Positions 32,995 to 43,669 of a stretch of 64,000 nucleotides of DNA are shown here, one piece after another. The notes under the pieces were generated by a model. It searched no databases and was not told where the DNA came from. It saw nothing but the letters and a program-made list of their open reading frames with translations. Source of the stretch: Spinacia oleracea. Its lineage: Eukaryota > Streptophyta > Magnoliopsida > Caryophyllales > Amaranthaceae. Where the stretch lies: assembly GCF_020520425.1 (NCBI RefSeq), contig NC_079487.1, forward strand, positions 127,804,385 through 127,868,384, given 5' to 3'. Made by a program: the position numbers and the translations under genes. The stretch's first letter is position 1; each line of letters opens with the position of its first letter.

Positions 32995-33551
32995 GGAAAA
33001 TTTGCCAAAAAGGACCTTTTATAACTCAAATTTTGCGAGAAAGGACCTTATATAATTTTTTTTGTGAAAACACACCTTAAAGTAATTTTTTTTGCGGGAA
33101 AGGACCTAAGGGAAGTTTCCGGCATTGACTGAGCTTTTCCGGCCATAGACTTGCACGTGAGCAGCACGTGTGGCTTACGTTGGCTAAAGACATTGATTTT
33201 CCCGAGTCTTGAATTTTAAAACTTGATTTTTTTTCGATTTTTTTTTTCAACTTTAGGTTTTAAAACTTGAATTTTGGAGGAAAATTGAGTGTGATTAGCA
33301 AAATAAAGTCACACGTGCTTCTCACGTGCAAGTCAATGGCCGAAAAAGCTCAGTCAATGCCGGAAATTTACTTTTGGTTGTCTTTCGCAAAAAAAAAAAA
33401 ATACATTAAGGTGTGATTTCACAAAAAACAAATTATATAAGGTCCTTTCTCGCAAAAAAATTTACATTAAGTTGTGATTTCGCAAAAAAATTATATAAGG
33501 TCATTTCTCGCAAATTTTGGGTTATAAAAGGTCATTTTTAACAAATTTCCC
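32995..33551. mobile_element. MULE-like element (relative of 13292-14328)
   Basis: Inverted ends GGAAAATTTGCCAAAAAGGA and TTTTTAACAAATTTCCC run into arms with CTTTTATAACTCAAATTTTG. A perfect 9-bp target duplication TTAACGTTA is at 32986-32994 and 33552-33560. The body has short inverted blocks around CACGTGCAAGTC-like words. No coding content. Confidence 0.8.
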
Positions 33552-33560
33552 TTAACGTTA

Positions 33561-34115
33561 ATAAAAAAAAGTAGGCCCGTTATCCCACGAGAAATCCCGA
33601 CCCTTCAATAAATGGACGGATATGGACAAGAAGTCAAACTCGCAAATTAAAGAGGGTTTGGTTTTTTTCATTTTAGGCCTAGTTCGTTATGTGCCCAAGC
33701 CCGCAAATAATCACATCTTAAATCTTAACTATGCCGGTGAAATGGTTGTGCATAAAGTCCAACCGCACATGCCCCGGAAAATTGGGGCCTCAAATTTTCA
33801 CAAATTTATACTGTATATATTTTCAGTCATTAACTCAAATCATAGAGGTCAACGATTCAAATCTGTTTCTTCTTTGGGCTTTTCCGACTCGATAGGTTGT
33901 CATTCTATTCTCTATTCTATAAGTGTGGAGAGTATTTTAGTAATCCAAGGTGGACACCAAAAGTGGATTTACTAAAATAACCCCACTTCTTCACTTATAT
34001 AATAAAGATATATTAAAAAGCGTTTGTAAGAAAGTACGTGTTACACGTGACGTTCTGTTTACGATTCTTTTACTCCATGTAATTTTCATATACATAAAAG
34101 AATGTTAAACATGTA
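33561..34115. other. intergenic, with a small dispersed repeat
   Basis: A segment of about 100 bases (33905-34005: TCTATAAGTGTGGAG, ACACCAAAAGTGGATTTACT, CTTCACTTATA) matches 40427-40512 and has inverted ends (ATAAGTG and CACTTAT). It is probably a small MITE in two copies. The frame 33622-33975 has no recognised domain. Confidence 0.45.
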
Positions 34116-34400
34116 CTCGATCCCTCCGTCCCACATTACTTGTTACACTTTTCTTTTTCGCCCGTCCCATATTGCTTGTTACACTTCTAAATTAAAAATG
34201 ACCCCACAATTATTATATTGTCTCTCTCTTCCCACTATAAAAAAGTTTGGTCATCATTCCCTCTCTCATTCAATTAAAAAAAATATTCACTAATTCTTAT
34301 CACGTCTACTTTTTCAATAAAATAACAATTGATAATCAAACAATTATTTATCACCTAAAACTTTGTGCAAATGTAAGTGTAACGGGTAATGTGGGATGGA
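34116..34400. mobile_element. Stowaway-type MITE
   Basis: The left end CTCGATCCCTCCGTCCCACA and TTACTTGTTACACTT, with the inverted right end AAGTGTAACGGGTAATGTGG, are flanked by TA. A partial duplication of the left terminus lies just inside (CGTCCCATATTGCTTGTTAC). Confidence 0.8.
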
Positions 34401-34404
34401 TAAG

Positions 34405-34462
34405 GTTTGAACCCTTAACCTTGAGTTTAAACAATAAAGCTTTTACCACTAGGACATGACAT
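34405..34462 (-). mobile_element. tRNA-like SINE head, truncated
   Basis: On the minus strand the sequence has a pol III A box (TCCTAGTGGTAAAAGC) and a B box (GGGTTCAAACC) at tRNA-like spacing. It stops at the Stowaway at 34116-34400, which abuts the B box. No acceptor stem pairing is present, so it is not a tRNA gene. Confidence 0.5.
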
Positions 34463-36184
34463 GTTTCATGTTATTATTCAAAAAAAAAAATCTAACTAAA
34501 TGTGAAGTTATTAATGTAGTAACCCGTGAAGGAAAAACTAGTTATTTTTCTAAAAACCTTTACCCTTCTAGCCTTATTATTTCCGGAATGGATTAATGCT
34601 AATGGCCTTATTAACCATTTAATTCTATACAGATCGAATATTATATTCCATTAATTAGCATAATATTATGATCATATCTCAGTATATATAATAAATATTA
34701 CATATGCCCACTAAATACAAAATATCACACAATTTTATATGTAGTCAAATTCAACCTTAAATGATGTATAAATCAACACAAAATAATATTATACACAAAT
34801 AGTAACAATAATATGTTTATATATTGCATGTGCTTAAAAAAGTTCTAGGATTTTGACTCACTGTTTTAGGATGTCCGGGTTCAGATAAAATCGAATATTA
34901 GGTCACAAAATTTATTCAATATATCCAATATTTTTGTGTCCAGTCCAACAGATAAAATCGGATATTAGGTCACAAAATTTATTCAATATATCCAATAGTT
35001 TTGTGTCCAGTCCATCTTTGACACGTCTAATAATAATCCATGAAAATTTTATAAAAAACAATAAAGTTACGAATGTTATGGATCCTAAATTAATTATAAT
35101 AATAACCATTTTTTAACCATATTTTTGGAAGAAGGATTTACACAATTATGGAGAATGATAAATGATTTTGGAACTTTTGGCCAAAGTAGTTTCAAGAATA
35201 TTAATTGCGGAGTAAGAGGCTTAATTTTGTGATCGTAATCGGTCGAGAAGAAGTTGGTGGAGTGAGCTAAACACTTCTTTAGCTTATTAAGGATTTAAGT
35301 AAGATGTATGATTGCTGTGTACTCGATCATATCCAGAAGGATGCACCATGATTCATGTAACCTACCTAATAGAGGTAAGAGGTCAGGTGGATAGTAATTT
35401 TCATATCCAGAAGCATAATTTCTCATGAATTACGAATGGTCATCAGGTCATGTATGTACTTTAAGTTAATCACCTAATTTGTTCCAGGTTCTTATAATTT
35501 GTGAGTAAAAGTTGATCTCATACTTAAAAGAATTGATATCATGCAAAAGTTATTTCTTGAGTTAGCTTTAGATATCTTCACGGAATTGCTAGAAACATTC
35601 AAAAGTGTGGTTGACTTGACTTGTTCAATATAGGGTTGGCTACTCATAAAAGTTATCCTCTGCTTTCTATTGTGTGATTTGGCTAATACCTTTGGCATGT
35701 CAATTTCTAAGTGTGAGCACGTCCAATGCACCAAAAACTTTGGAAGCTAAGCTTGTGATGTAACTTATATGATTCCAAAAATGTCCCAAATCTATACTTA
35801 TCTCTTAAGTCATTTTTAGTAACTTAATCCAACCCAAATGTACACAATTTCATTTTAACAAGCATATACCTTTTATGGAGAGAATGACATGTAGAAGATT
35901 TTATCTTTTTTTTTGTTTTGTTTTTTTTGACATAGGGTAGAAGATTTTGTCAATTACTAGTATGTGATTAAAGATTCTAGAATTACCCGAGAACATTAAT
36001 ACGGAGTACAGTAGAAGTCCATATATATTTTCATCAGAATTTTCATATTTATTCGACTCAATTTCAAATCGTATTTCAAATTTCAGCTACTCCATAAAAC
36101 TATAAAAGTTTATCCAACCTGACTAGATAAATGAGCCATCGAATAATAATGATTAATACTTTAAAATCAGGGAAGAAATTATGT
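34463..36184. other. intergenic, with one 65-bp tandem duplication
   Basis: At about 34885-35015 a unit of 65 bases (ATTAGGTCACAAAATTTATT, then TTGTGTCCAGTCCA) is repeated in tandem with one or two changes. The minus frame 35492-35734 has no motif I recognise. Nothing else stands out. Confidence 0.4.
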
Positions 36185-36193
36185 GGTGGAGCT

Positions 36194-36453
36194 GAGGTTG
36201 TTTTTTCGGATATCAGATATGTGTGGCAACACACATATCAGCAAAAAGACAAATAGCTAAAAGACAAAAAAGGAAGTACCATTTATGTTAAAAAAGTACC
36301 ATTCTGTAAAAAAAAGTACCATTCAGTTAAAAAAAAGTACCATTTTTGTTTAAAAAAGTACCATTTAATTTCTTTTTTATCATTTTTCTTATTTTGTCTT
36401 TTACTATGATATGCATTTGCCCACACATATCTGATATCCGAAAATACTTCCTC
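36194..36453. mobile_element. MULE-type MITE with internal tandem repeats
   Basis: Inverted ends GAGG plus TTTTCGGATATCAGATATGT on the left and ACATATCTGATATCCGAAAA plus CCTC on the right cover about 37 bases. A perfect 9-bp target duplication GGTGGAGCT is at 36185-36193 and 36454-36462. The centre has five copies of a unit of about 20 bases built on AAAAAAGTACCATT. Confidence 0.8.
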
Positions 36454-36684
36454 GGTGGAGCTCGTATAGTGTTGATTGACTCACCCACTCGATTTGGAAA
36501 AAAAGTGCAGTAGCTGTATTTTCATTACTCCGTATAAAATTTAGCATTTGGATCCAATCAAATTTATTATGTCCCCTATAGGTAATGTTTGGTTGACATA
36601 AAAAAAAAACTATAGAAATCATGACTTTCTAGAAAATGGAAAAACATGAAAAGTCAAACTTCTTAGTAAGTTTTACGGATCCTA

Positions 36685-36823
36685 CTACATGTACACCTAG
36701 TGTACAAGGTATTTTGTACACCATGTTTTTCTATTGGTTAAAACGACATATTTATTGTCCTTCATTCTCATTTTTTAGTGGGTTTGATGATGTGTTAATA
36801 AATTAATGGTGGTGTACATGTAG
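36685..36823. mobile_element. short inverted-repeat MITE (CTACATGTACACC termini)
   Basis: The left end CTACATGTACACC and right end GGTGTACATGTAG are perfect inverted copies around 110 bases of AT-rich DNA. It resembles in part the GTGTAC element at 4180-4466. The target duplication was not resolved. Confidence 0.6.
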
Positions 36824-36914
36824 CCTTTTCCAAGTTTTACTTCCTACAAAATTGAGGAAGTTATTTACCTAGGTTCTCCTAGGTAAGTGAAATTTCTCAT
36901 GAGAATTTATTTTC

Positions 36915-37762
36915 CGACTATTTATAGTCGGAAAAGTAGTCGTAAGTTTTTCCGACTACTTTTTAGTCGGAATTTTGCCAAACTCCGACCAAGGCATCAT
37001 CTGAAGGAATTATGTCCTTAGACATCTCCGGCAATTACTAAATATAAATAGGAATTAATTATGAAGATAATAAGTTAATTATTTTAGTAATCATATTTGC
37101 TTGCTAGAGAATAAATGTGATTAGCAGGACAATATTGATTGGACCTACAACTAAAATATATTAATCCTATAAGGTCACACATATAAGCATTAATTGGAAT
37201 GGGCCCAAAAGGCCCAATGGCAACCGGTCTGTTAAGGGAAGAATGTTGGGCTTTGGTTTTGTGTTAACCTAAAACTCTCACATTATAATAGTTATAATGT
37301 CAGGGATTTAGAAATCACGTTCATTCAATATCTGACAAAAGGAAAACACAAAAACCCTAATTCTAATTCTCTAAACGCCGTACATCCCAAACAAAGCAAG
37401 AGACAGATTGTGATCGTTCTCTTCCGTACTAGCATACGTGGGATTCAATTCGTGATTGTGGACTGAGTAGAGGAGCAACAAGTGGGGCTCTAAGATCTTC
37501 GAAGCTTGCATACGAACGGGAGAACACGCTTCAAAGGTGATTATTCTTTCGACTTAATCTGATCTATACTATTGTTATGCATGAGATCCTGTGATAGATG
37601 TTAGGAAATTGTTTCCTGAAATTCCGCTTTATGCATCTATATGTTCCTACATCATCGACAACCCTTTTCCGACTACTTTTAGTCGGTAAACTTTTTTCCG
37701 ACCAAAAACGCTCTTTTGGCGACTATTTTTGGCGGTCGGAAATTTGTCTCTTTCTTGTAGTG
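36915..37762. mobile_element. CACTA-type remnant split by a solo LTR
   Basis: On both sides of the LTR at 37002-37651 the sequence is made of TCCGACTACTTTTAGTCGG palindromes. The right end is TCTTTCTTGTAGTG, the complement of a CACTACAAGAAAGA terminus. The left terminus is missing, so the left limit is approximate. Confidence 0.6.
37002..37651 (+). mobile_element. solo LTR of an LTR retrotransposon
   Basis: A 650-base segment starts TGAAGGAATTATG and ends ATGTTCCTACA, so the ends are TG/CA with a short imperfect inverted repeat. A perfect 5-bp target duplication TCATC is at 36997-37001 and 37652-37656. The downstream half (AAACCCTAATTCTAATTCT and so on) looks like a retrotransposon leader. 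No internal region is present: this is a solo LTR left by recombination. The family is probably Copia, judged by style only. With the target duplication still perfect, it is not among the oldest insertions here. Confidence 0.8.
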
Positions 37763-38365
37763 ATATTTAACCAAACAATAGCACTCGATCATTTCCTATT
37801 AAATGCTTATACATAAAAAAAAAAATATTTCCTAGAAAATTCTACTTCCCACAATCAACCAAACAACCCCTTATCTATAACTCCTTGATCCGCTAATTAA
37901 TATTTAAAATATTGGTCTATAAATTAAAACAGAAACAATATTCATCATCATCTTGTACAAGCCATAAGAATTACAGGTACTGCTGAGCTATCTAGAAAGT
38001 GGTCCTAGATTATTGTTTGTCAGCTTCTCCTAAAAAGAGAATTAATCAACGAAAAGTATAGTACGTTCTCATAACATGGTTTGAGTGGATAAACTTAATT
38101 AATATTTCCAAATGATAATCTTAATCCGTCTGAACACGTAAATAAACAAAATTAAACAAGAAGTTATCATACTACGAATTCGATGTCGTATGAATCTGTG
38201 ATCTCACGTACGGTCTTAATTATTATTTACAAGTGTATTCATGCCGATGTGTTGAAGCAGCCATGATGACGAGCCGATAATCTTAAAGCATCGTCATTGG
38301 TGAGCTTTCACTTAATTGAAGCTCAAAAACTTTTATACTCCGTAATTGTTTATTTTTTTCCTATA
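37763..38365. other. intergenic, no gene seen
   Basis: No coding or repeat structure recognised. Confidence 0.35.
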
Positions 38366-38373
38366 TTAATGGG

Positions 38374-38906
38374 TAGGGATGGCAGTGGGTAATGGACCCG
38401 ATCCAGATCCGTGGATCCAGCTCCGTTTTCAAAGGATCTGGATCCTCAATTTTTGGACCCGACGGATCCGGGTAGGATATGGATCCCTGGTTTTAAAAAC
38501 GGATCTGGATCGGGTCCTAAGTCATTACCCGGATCCGAATCCGTTTACCCGTTTTTATAAAAAAATATATAAAAATAAAGACTTAAGAATTGTAGTATTA
38601 TTGAAGTTTTTGAACTTTTAATATTATTTATGTTGGATTTGTTAAATTTTATTTTAGTGAATGCTTGTATGGACAAATAGCGTTATTATTGAAGTTTTAT
38701 AAAACTATGTTTTAAGGTTAAAATGAAAATTAGGGTCGTTTGATGAAAAAATAAGTTAGGATCCGTTTTGGATCCGGATCCGTCGGATCTGGATCCTAAA
38801 TTTCATTACCCAGCGGATCCGGGTAGGATCTGGATCCTTGCCTAAAAACAAATCTGGATCTGGATCCTAGAAGTTTCGGTCCAGATCCTAGCCGTTGCCA
38901 TCCCTA
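38374..38906. mobile_element. hAT-type nonautonomous element
   Basis: Inverted ends TAGGGATGGCAGTGGGTAAT and GTTGCCATCCCTA have an 8-bp target duplication with one mismatch (TTAATGGG at 38366-38373, TTGATGGG at 38907-38914), the size for hAT elements. Both arms are packed with GGATCC and GATCCGG words, giving strong palindromic potential. No transposase. Confidence 0.75.
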
Positions 38907-39387
38907 TTGATGGGTCCTTATCTTTAAAACCCTTTATCTAACCCATACATCCAATTGTGAGATTCTTAAAACCAAAAAAAAATAATTCATTTATTAATAA
39001 AGGAATTTTTTTGAGATATTTTATCTTTTACATACTTTTCTTTATAGATCGGGTTATAAAAAATGAGAATTATTTTTTCGTCAAATTGGGAATTTTCTTT
39101 AGCAATATTTTTCTCACTTTGAGCTCCTATTTAGGCCCTGTAGAAAATGATCTTAGAGCATTGTCAATTAACTGCCGGTTTTGGGTTAACAAGATTTATT
39201 TAATTTTTCCACTTCACCAATCGTACTCATTCAAAACTCCTAAAATTTATGAAAATAAAAAATAAAAATAAAAATAATTCAGATTGAATTTACAATTTAA
39301 ACGTCTTAAGTAGAGTCTTGGAATTCCAAGACTCTTGCTCAGACTTTTGTCATACTCTTCCACTTAAATGGGAGGTTTAAGTTAATA

Positions 39388-39710
39388 CTCCCTCCGTATT
39401 TTTTTAAGAGATACACTTGGTCGGGCACGGGTATTAAGAAGAATAATTGAATGAAATAAAATAATAAAGCAAGTGGGGTTGAATAGATATTTTAATAATT
39501 AAACATGTGGGGACCAAGTCATTTTGGTGGGTGGAGGGTGGGGTGGGATTATGAAATTATTTGTTTAATAAGATGGTGGGTGATACAGTATATTAGATGT
39601 ATTATTTAATTAGATGGTGGGGTTGATAAGTTACTAAAAATGGCAAGTGTATCTCTTAAATAAATACGGCCGGAAAAGGCAAGTGTATCCCTTAAATAAA
39701 TACGGAGGGG
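39388..39710. mobile_element. Stowaway-type MITE with duplicated right end
   Basis: The left end is CTCCCTCCGTATTTTTTTAA with AGATACACTTGG. At the right the inverted end occurs twice in a row (CAAGTGTATCTCTTAAATAA then CAAGTGTATCCCTTAAATAA, then TACGGAGGGG). TA flanks. Confidence 0.75.
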
Positions 39711-41611
39711 TACTCAATAAGACTATTGCTCAGACTATTGCTCAGACCAGGGCTAATCTTGCTAAACAGTACAATTCAATCTTAATTATTATTATTTATT
39801 CTTTTTTATTTTATTATTTTCATAAGTTTGAGCAGTCTTGAATGAGTATGAGGGATGAAATGGAAAAATTAAGTAAGTCTGAAAGGATCTTAAAAAAAAT
39901 CTGATCTTATCTCACACTTAATTATTTTACTATTTCCTTTCATTTTTTCTTTTCTCCTTTTAAATGTTTTAAAGAGAAACGTCAAGTTTGGGACTTGCTA
40001 ATTAATTAACCAAAGAGATTTATTTGTTGGTTAACGGTACGTTAATTGCGTGATTTGTGTTAAGATTCACTAGTAAACTCAAGTCAAATCTCTGAGGTTC
40101 AAACGAGTGAGCTTATAAAAACGAATACATTAAACATTTAAACGAGCTTGAAATATGTGTTCATACATGTTTGTTTATTTATTACGAGTCTTATATGCAC
40201 ACGATGCGTGCGAATAAGAAACAAATTTATGTTATTACATTTAAATATAAAGTAGTACGTAAAAAATATAATATAAATGCGATGTGTGCGAATATAAGTA
40301 ACATATAAGTTAAATAGAGCCGAACGAATATAAACAAATTGATTAAAATTGTAAGAATTTATTGAAGGGGCTAGATTGATTAAAATGTTTCTTTGGGCTT
40401 TTCATATTGGATATATTATCATTATATTCTCTATTCGATAAGTGTGGAATGTATTTACAAGGGGACACCAAAAGTGAATTTACTAAAAAAACCTCACATC
40501 TTCACTTATAATAGAGATGTATTGAATATTTGAAAGAACTTTGACGGAGATTTAATTAAGTTTGTTCACGAGCTATTCACAAACGTATAATATCGGCTCA
40601 TGCATAAACTCCTATGTCTTATTAATGTCAAGTACTAGACTACTGGTACTAAGATTCATAGTTAGTAATTTTGAGTCTAGGGCATTTTTTTTTAATTTGC
40701 GTTTTTCTTTTAATTAATTTTGTGACGGCATTATTTAGGGACGGAATGAGTAGACTGTGAAGTAGGCTAGTTACGAGTAGCCGGACCCTGGAGATATACT
40801 GTTCAACTTTCATTTACAACTCCCTAGTCCAACTGTCCAAGGCGCCGGCTATTAGCTAGTTCTGCCTAGAAGATTGCATGGAATTTTCTATTTAATTTAT
40901 AAATAATCTAAAAACACCGACATTTGCCGCCATAAATTGAAGTCTTTGTTCTTTATCCAAAATCCAATGTCACTAGCTTGGTGCTTGACTGCCTGCTTAA
41001 GTGCTTATTGAAAAATAGTCGTAATGTTAGACGAATATATTTTTTCTTTAACTATACTTTTTTTTTGTAGCATTTGTCAGTATTAATGAAAATTTGTACT
41101 ATTCTTAATGTAATGATCAGAAAAGACGAAATATAATACGTAATCAATGACATCCGTAATTCAACTGCATTTTTTATTTTTCATTATTATTTTTGGTATT
41201 TAGAAAGGTCGATGAAAGTGAATTTTTGGAATCCTTAATCGGGTATGATTTAATTCATTGTCAAATTATTCAACAAGATAAATCAGCAAGAGAGTAGGAG
41301 AAGAACCTCTTTGTCGTACGATTGCTTCCCAATTTTATTTTATTTCTTTGTCTTATAAAGTTAATAAATAACAATCTTAAACATATTTTAAGGAAATTAA
41401 ACAAATATACTTCATATTCGTTCATTTGTACCTAATAATTACAATCCCTAATTATTAAAATTATAACAACCTCAAATAGTCTATACTAGAAAAGACAACA
41501 CAATTAATCAAAGAACAATCATTTTCTACAATTGGATGGCCTAAAACTATTCACAATCATGCATCTCCAAAACAAATTGGGATGAATTTTAATAAGAAAA
41601 AAAAAACTATA
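39711..41611. other. intergenic, 3' flank of the NAC gene
   Basis: No gene seen. It contains the second copy (40427-40512) of the small repeat at 33905-34005, a degraded Stowaway end near 40735-40752 (AGGGACGGAATGAGTAG), and words near 40195-40290 (ATGCGTGCGAATA) of a kind seen at Helitron ends, too short to call. Confidence 0.4.
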
Positions 41612-43067
41612 CTATTTGTAATAAGATTGGTTCCCATTTGTTTGGTGGCAGCTTAATCCAATATTCGGGTATGACGACAATGGGCCCACATGTGGGTCGA
41701 ATCCAGCATTAATGCCCATACTTGTTTGGATATCAAAGCTTGAATTGTTGTCATTAAGTAAGTGGGCAATTGGGCCCAAGTAGTCCAAATCCAATAGGTA
41801 TGATAGTGACTGAGTTCTTGGGAACTTCATTTCTTGTTGATTTTGATTACTTGTAATTGTAACATCGTTTGCTCCTCCTATCATGCTTACTTGCTCTTGT
41901 TGTGAACTTAATTCCTCTGTTCTCTCCTCTGCTCTTACTACATGCCTCTTCTTGTATATTCTACATAGCACCCAATCGTCCAACTGCGACGACAGATTGT
42001 AAACTCGTTAATTTTCGAAATCACTATTAATCGTTAAAAAATAAACATTAGAGACTAATCCATGCACTAATAATGGGTTGGTTATCCTTGTAAAAGCAAT
42101 TTTAACGTTGTTTGTTGAGACGGCTACTCTAATAGTACTACCTCTGTTCCTTAGTGTTCTTTACGCTTTTTATTTGCATAGACTCCAATACAATATTTAA
42201 CATGTGAAAAAATTATAAAAAGTTGATATTCTGAAAATACATAACAAGAGCAATCTAACAAAATTTTACATGATAACATTTTAATGTGTATTAAAATGAA
42301 AATTTACGGTCAAAGTTTTCATTATTTAGGCACGGTTAAATAACCTTCAAGAACGGATGTAGTATATCAATTATTTAGATTGCAACGAATAAGAATCATT
42401 TAATAAAATGAGAATATTTCCTAAAAGATATATCACTTTTAAATAAAATGATTATTAAAAAGGAGGAAAATGGAAATAAAGTGTAAAAAGACTAAATTAC
42501 CCTCATGGATCCATTTTGCTTGATAGGTTGATGCTTAGCCTCCGTTAAACGATATTCATGCATAATCCAATCAGTCTTAGAACCCTTAGGAGGTCTTCCC
42601 TTGTAAAACACAAGAGCCTTCTTAATCCCAACATACTTAGCTCCACTATATATGGCTTTATCCGTACCCGTAGCCTTCCAATAACCCGATAACGTGGCTC
42701 GATTAGGTCGGATCCCATTCGGGTACTTCCTATCTCTTGGTGTGAAAAAGTACCATTCCTTTTCTCCAAACTCTGCCTTATCTACAACCCAATCATTCAA
42801 AAAGTTAGCAAGTTTTCATTCATACACAAAAAAAAACTTAAGCAAAAAAAATATGTAACACATATAATTTGATCATATATTTATTTAATAAGACGAACCG
42901 GGTAATTGCCATGGATCAAACTTGTAAATATCAACTTCCGGAATAATAGAAACGGGGCAAGGCCGAGACATGGCTTGATTCTTAAGGTAGTGTATGATCA
43001 ATTCTTCGTCTGTAGGATGAAACCTAAACCCGGGAGGAAGGCTACTAGAACACCTTTTTGCATCCAT
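41612..43067 (-). CDS. NAC-domain transcription factor (NAM/NAP-like)
   Basis: Three exons: 43067-42899, 42781-42501 and 41983-41612. The joined product is 273 residues. The NAC domain is complete: [19 protein letters not shown] (10-28), the [25 protein letters not shown] junction, [39 protein letters not shown], and [11 protein letters not shown] at the start of exon 3. The intron positions are those usual for NAC genes. The C-terminal activation part has [20 protein letters not shown], the type found in the NAP/NARS/ANAC018-025-056 group linked to senescence and seed development. A nuclear DNA-binding factor is expected. The first donor (GTTCGT) is weak, but it is the only one that restores the frame. 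A Stowaway lies in intron 2. Confidence 0.92.
42138..42362. mobile_element. Stowaway-type MITE in intron 2 of the NAC gene
   Basis: Termini CTACCTCTGTTCCTTAGTGT and TTCAAGAACGGATGTAG are inverted, with TA on both sides. It lies 138 bases from the exon 2 end. Confidence 0.75.
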
Positions 43068-43200
43068 ATTTTTATTTTATGAAAAAAAAAATCTTTTCTT
43101 CAATTTTTTTTTTTTTTTGAGAGAAAAATTAGAGTTTTCTTGGTTAAGGGGGGGAAGAATGAAATGGGTGTTTGAAATGTTTGCAAAGAGAGGTGAGGGG

Positions 43201-43208
43201 ATTATATG
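43201..43208 (-). promoter_or_regulatory. possible TATA box of the NAC gene
   Basis: The minus strand reads CCATATAATCCCC about 135 bases before the ATG, followed by a pyrimidine-rich leader. There is no other candidate close by. The assignment is by position only. Confidence 0.35.
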
Positions 43209-43509
43209 GGTGATGATTTTTTGTCTTGTAGTGAAAGATTAATGTGATTAATTTAATGTAACGTCATGTTGATTAATACACTCCTAGGATGATGATGATA
43301 GAGGATAATCCATATACTTGCAAGGGTAGGTAAACTTTGTGGTATATTTTCATATTCCATCAAACTTTGAAAGAATCAAAGAATCTCTTGTTTAGGTTTA
43401 ATTAGTCTATAAGTGCGGTTGTTTCATAATAATTTATGAGAGTTTTGAGTGGTGCGTACTTTGCTATGACGAGCACTACTCCTTCCCATCTCATAAATTC
43501 TTACCTATT

Positions 43510-43630
43510 ACCAATGATGTCTTGGTCTAATGGTTAAGGTTGAGGGCCTGTATATGATAGATCTCAAGTTCGAATGATCGAATCCTCCCGCCCCCATTTT
43601 GTAATTTATATTACCCTTGTGGCTCACTCG

Positions 43631-43658
<28 letters not shown>
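43510..43658 (+). mobile_element. tRNA-derived SINE with poly(A) tail, full length
   Basis: The A box region (TGGTCTAATGGTTAAGG) and a degenerate B box (AAGTTCGAATGATCGAATCC) are followed by a short body ending CTTGTGGCTCACTCG and about 26 A. An 11-bp target duplication TCTTACCTATT is at 43499-43509 and 43659-43669. The perfect duplication and long A-tract point to a fairly young insertion. Confidence 0.88.
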
Positions 43659-43665
<7 letters not shown>

Positions 43666-43669
43666 TATT

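Noticed and set aside
34405-34462. Possible tRNA gene on the minus strand
   Set aside because: It has A and B box words but no acceptor stem; read as a truncated SINE head.
35492-35734. Minus frame of 80 residues as a transposase fragment
   Set aside because: No catalytic or DNA-binding motif of hAT, MULE or CACTA transposases could be seen.
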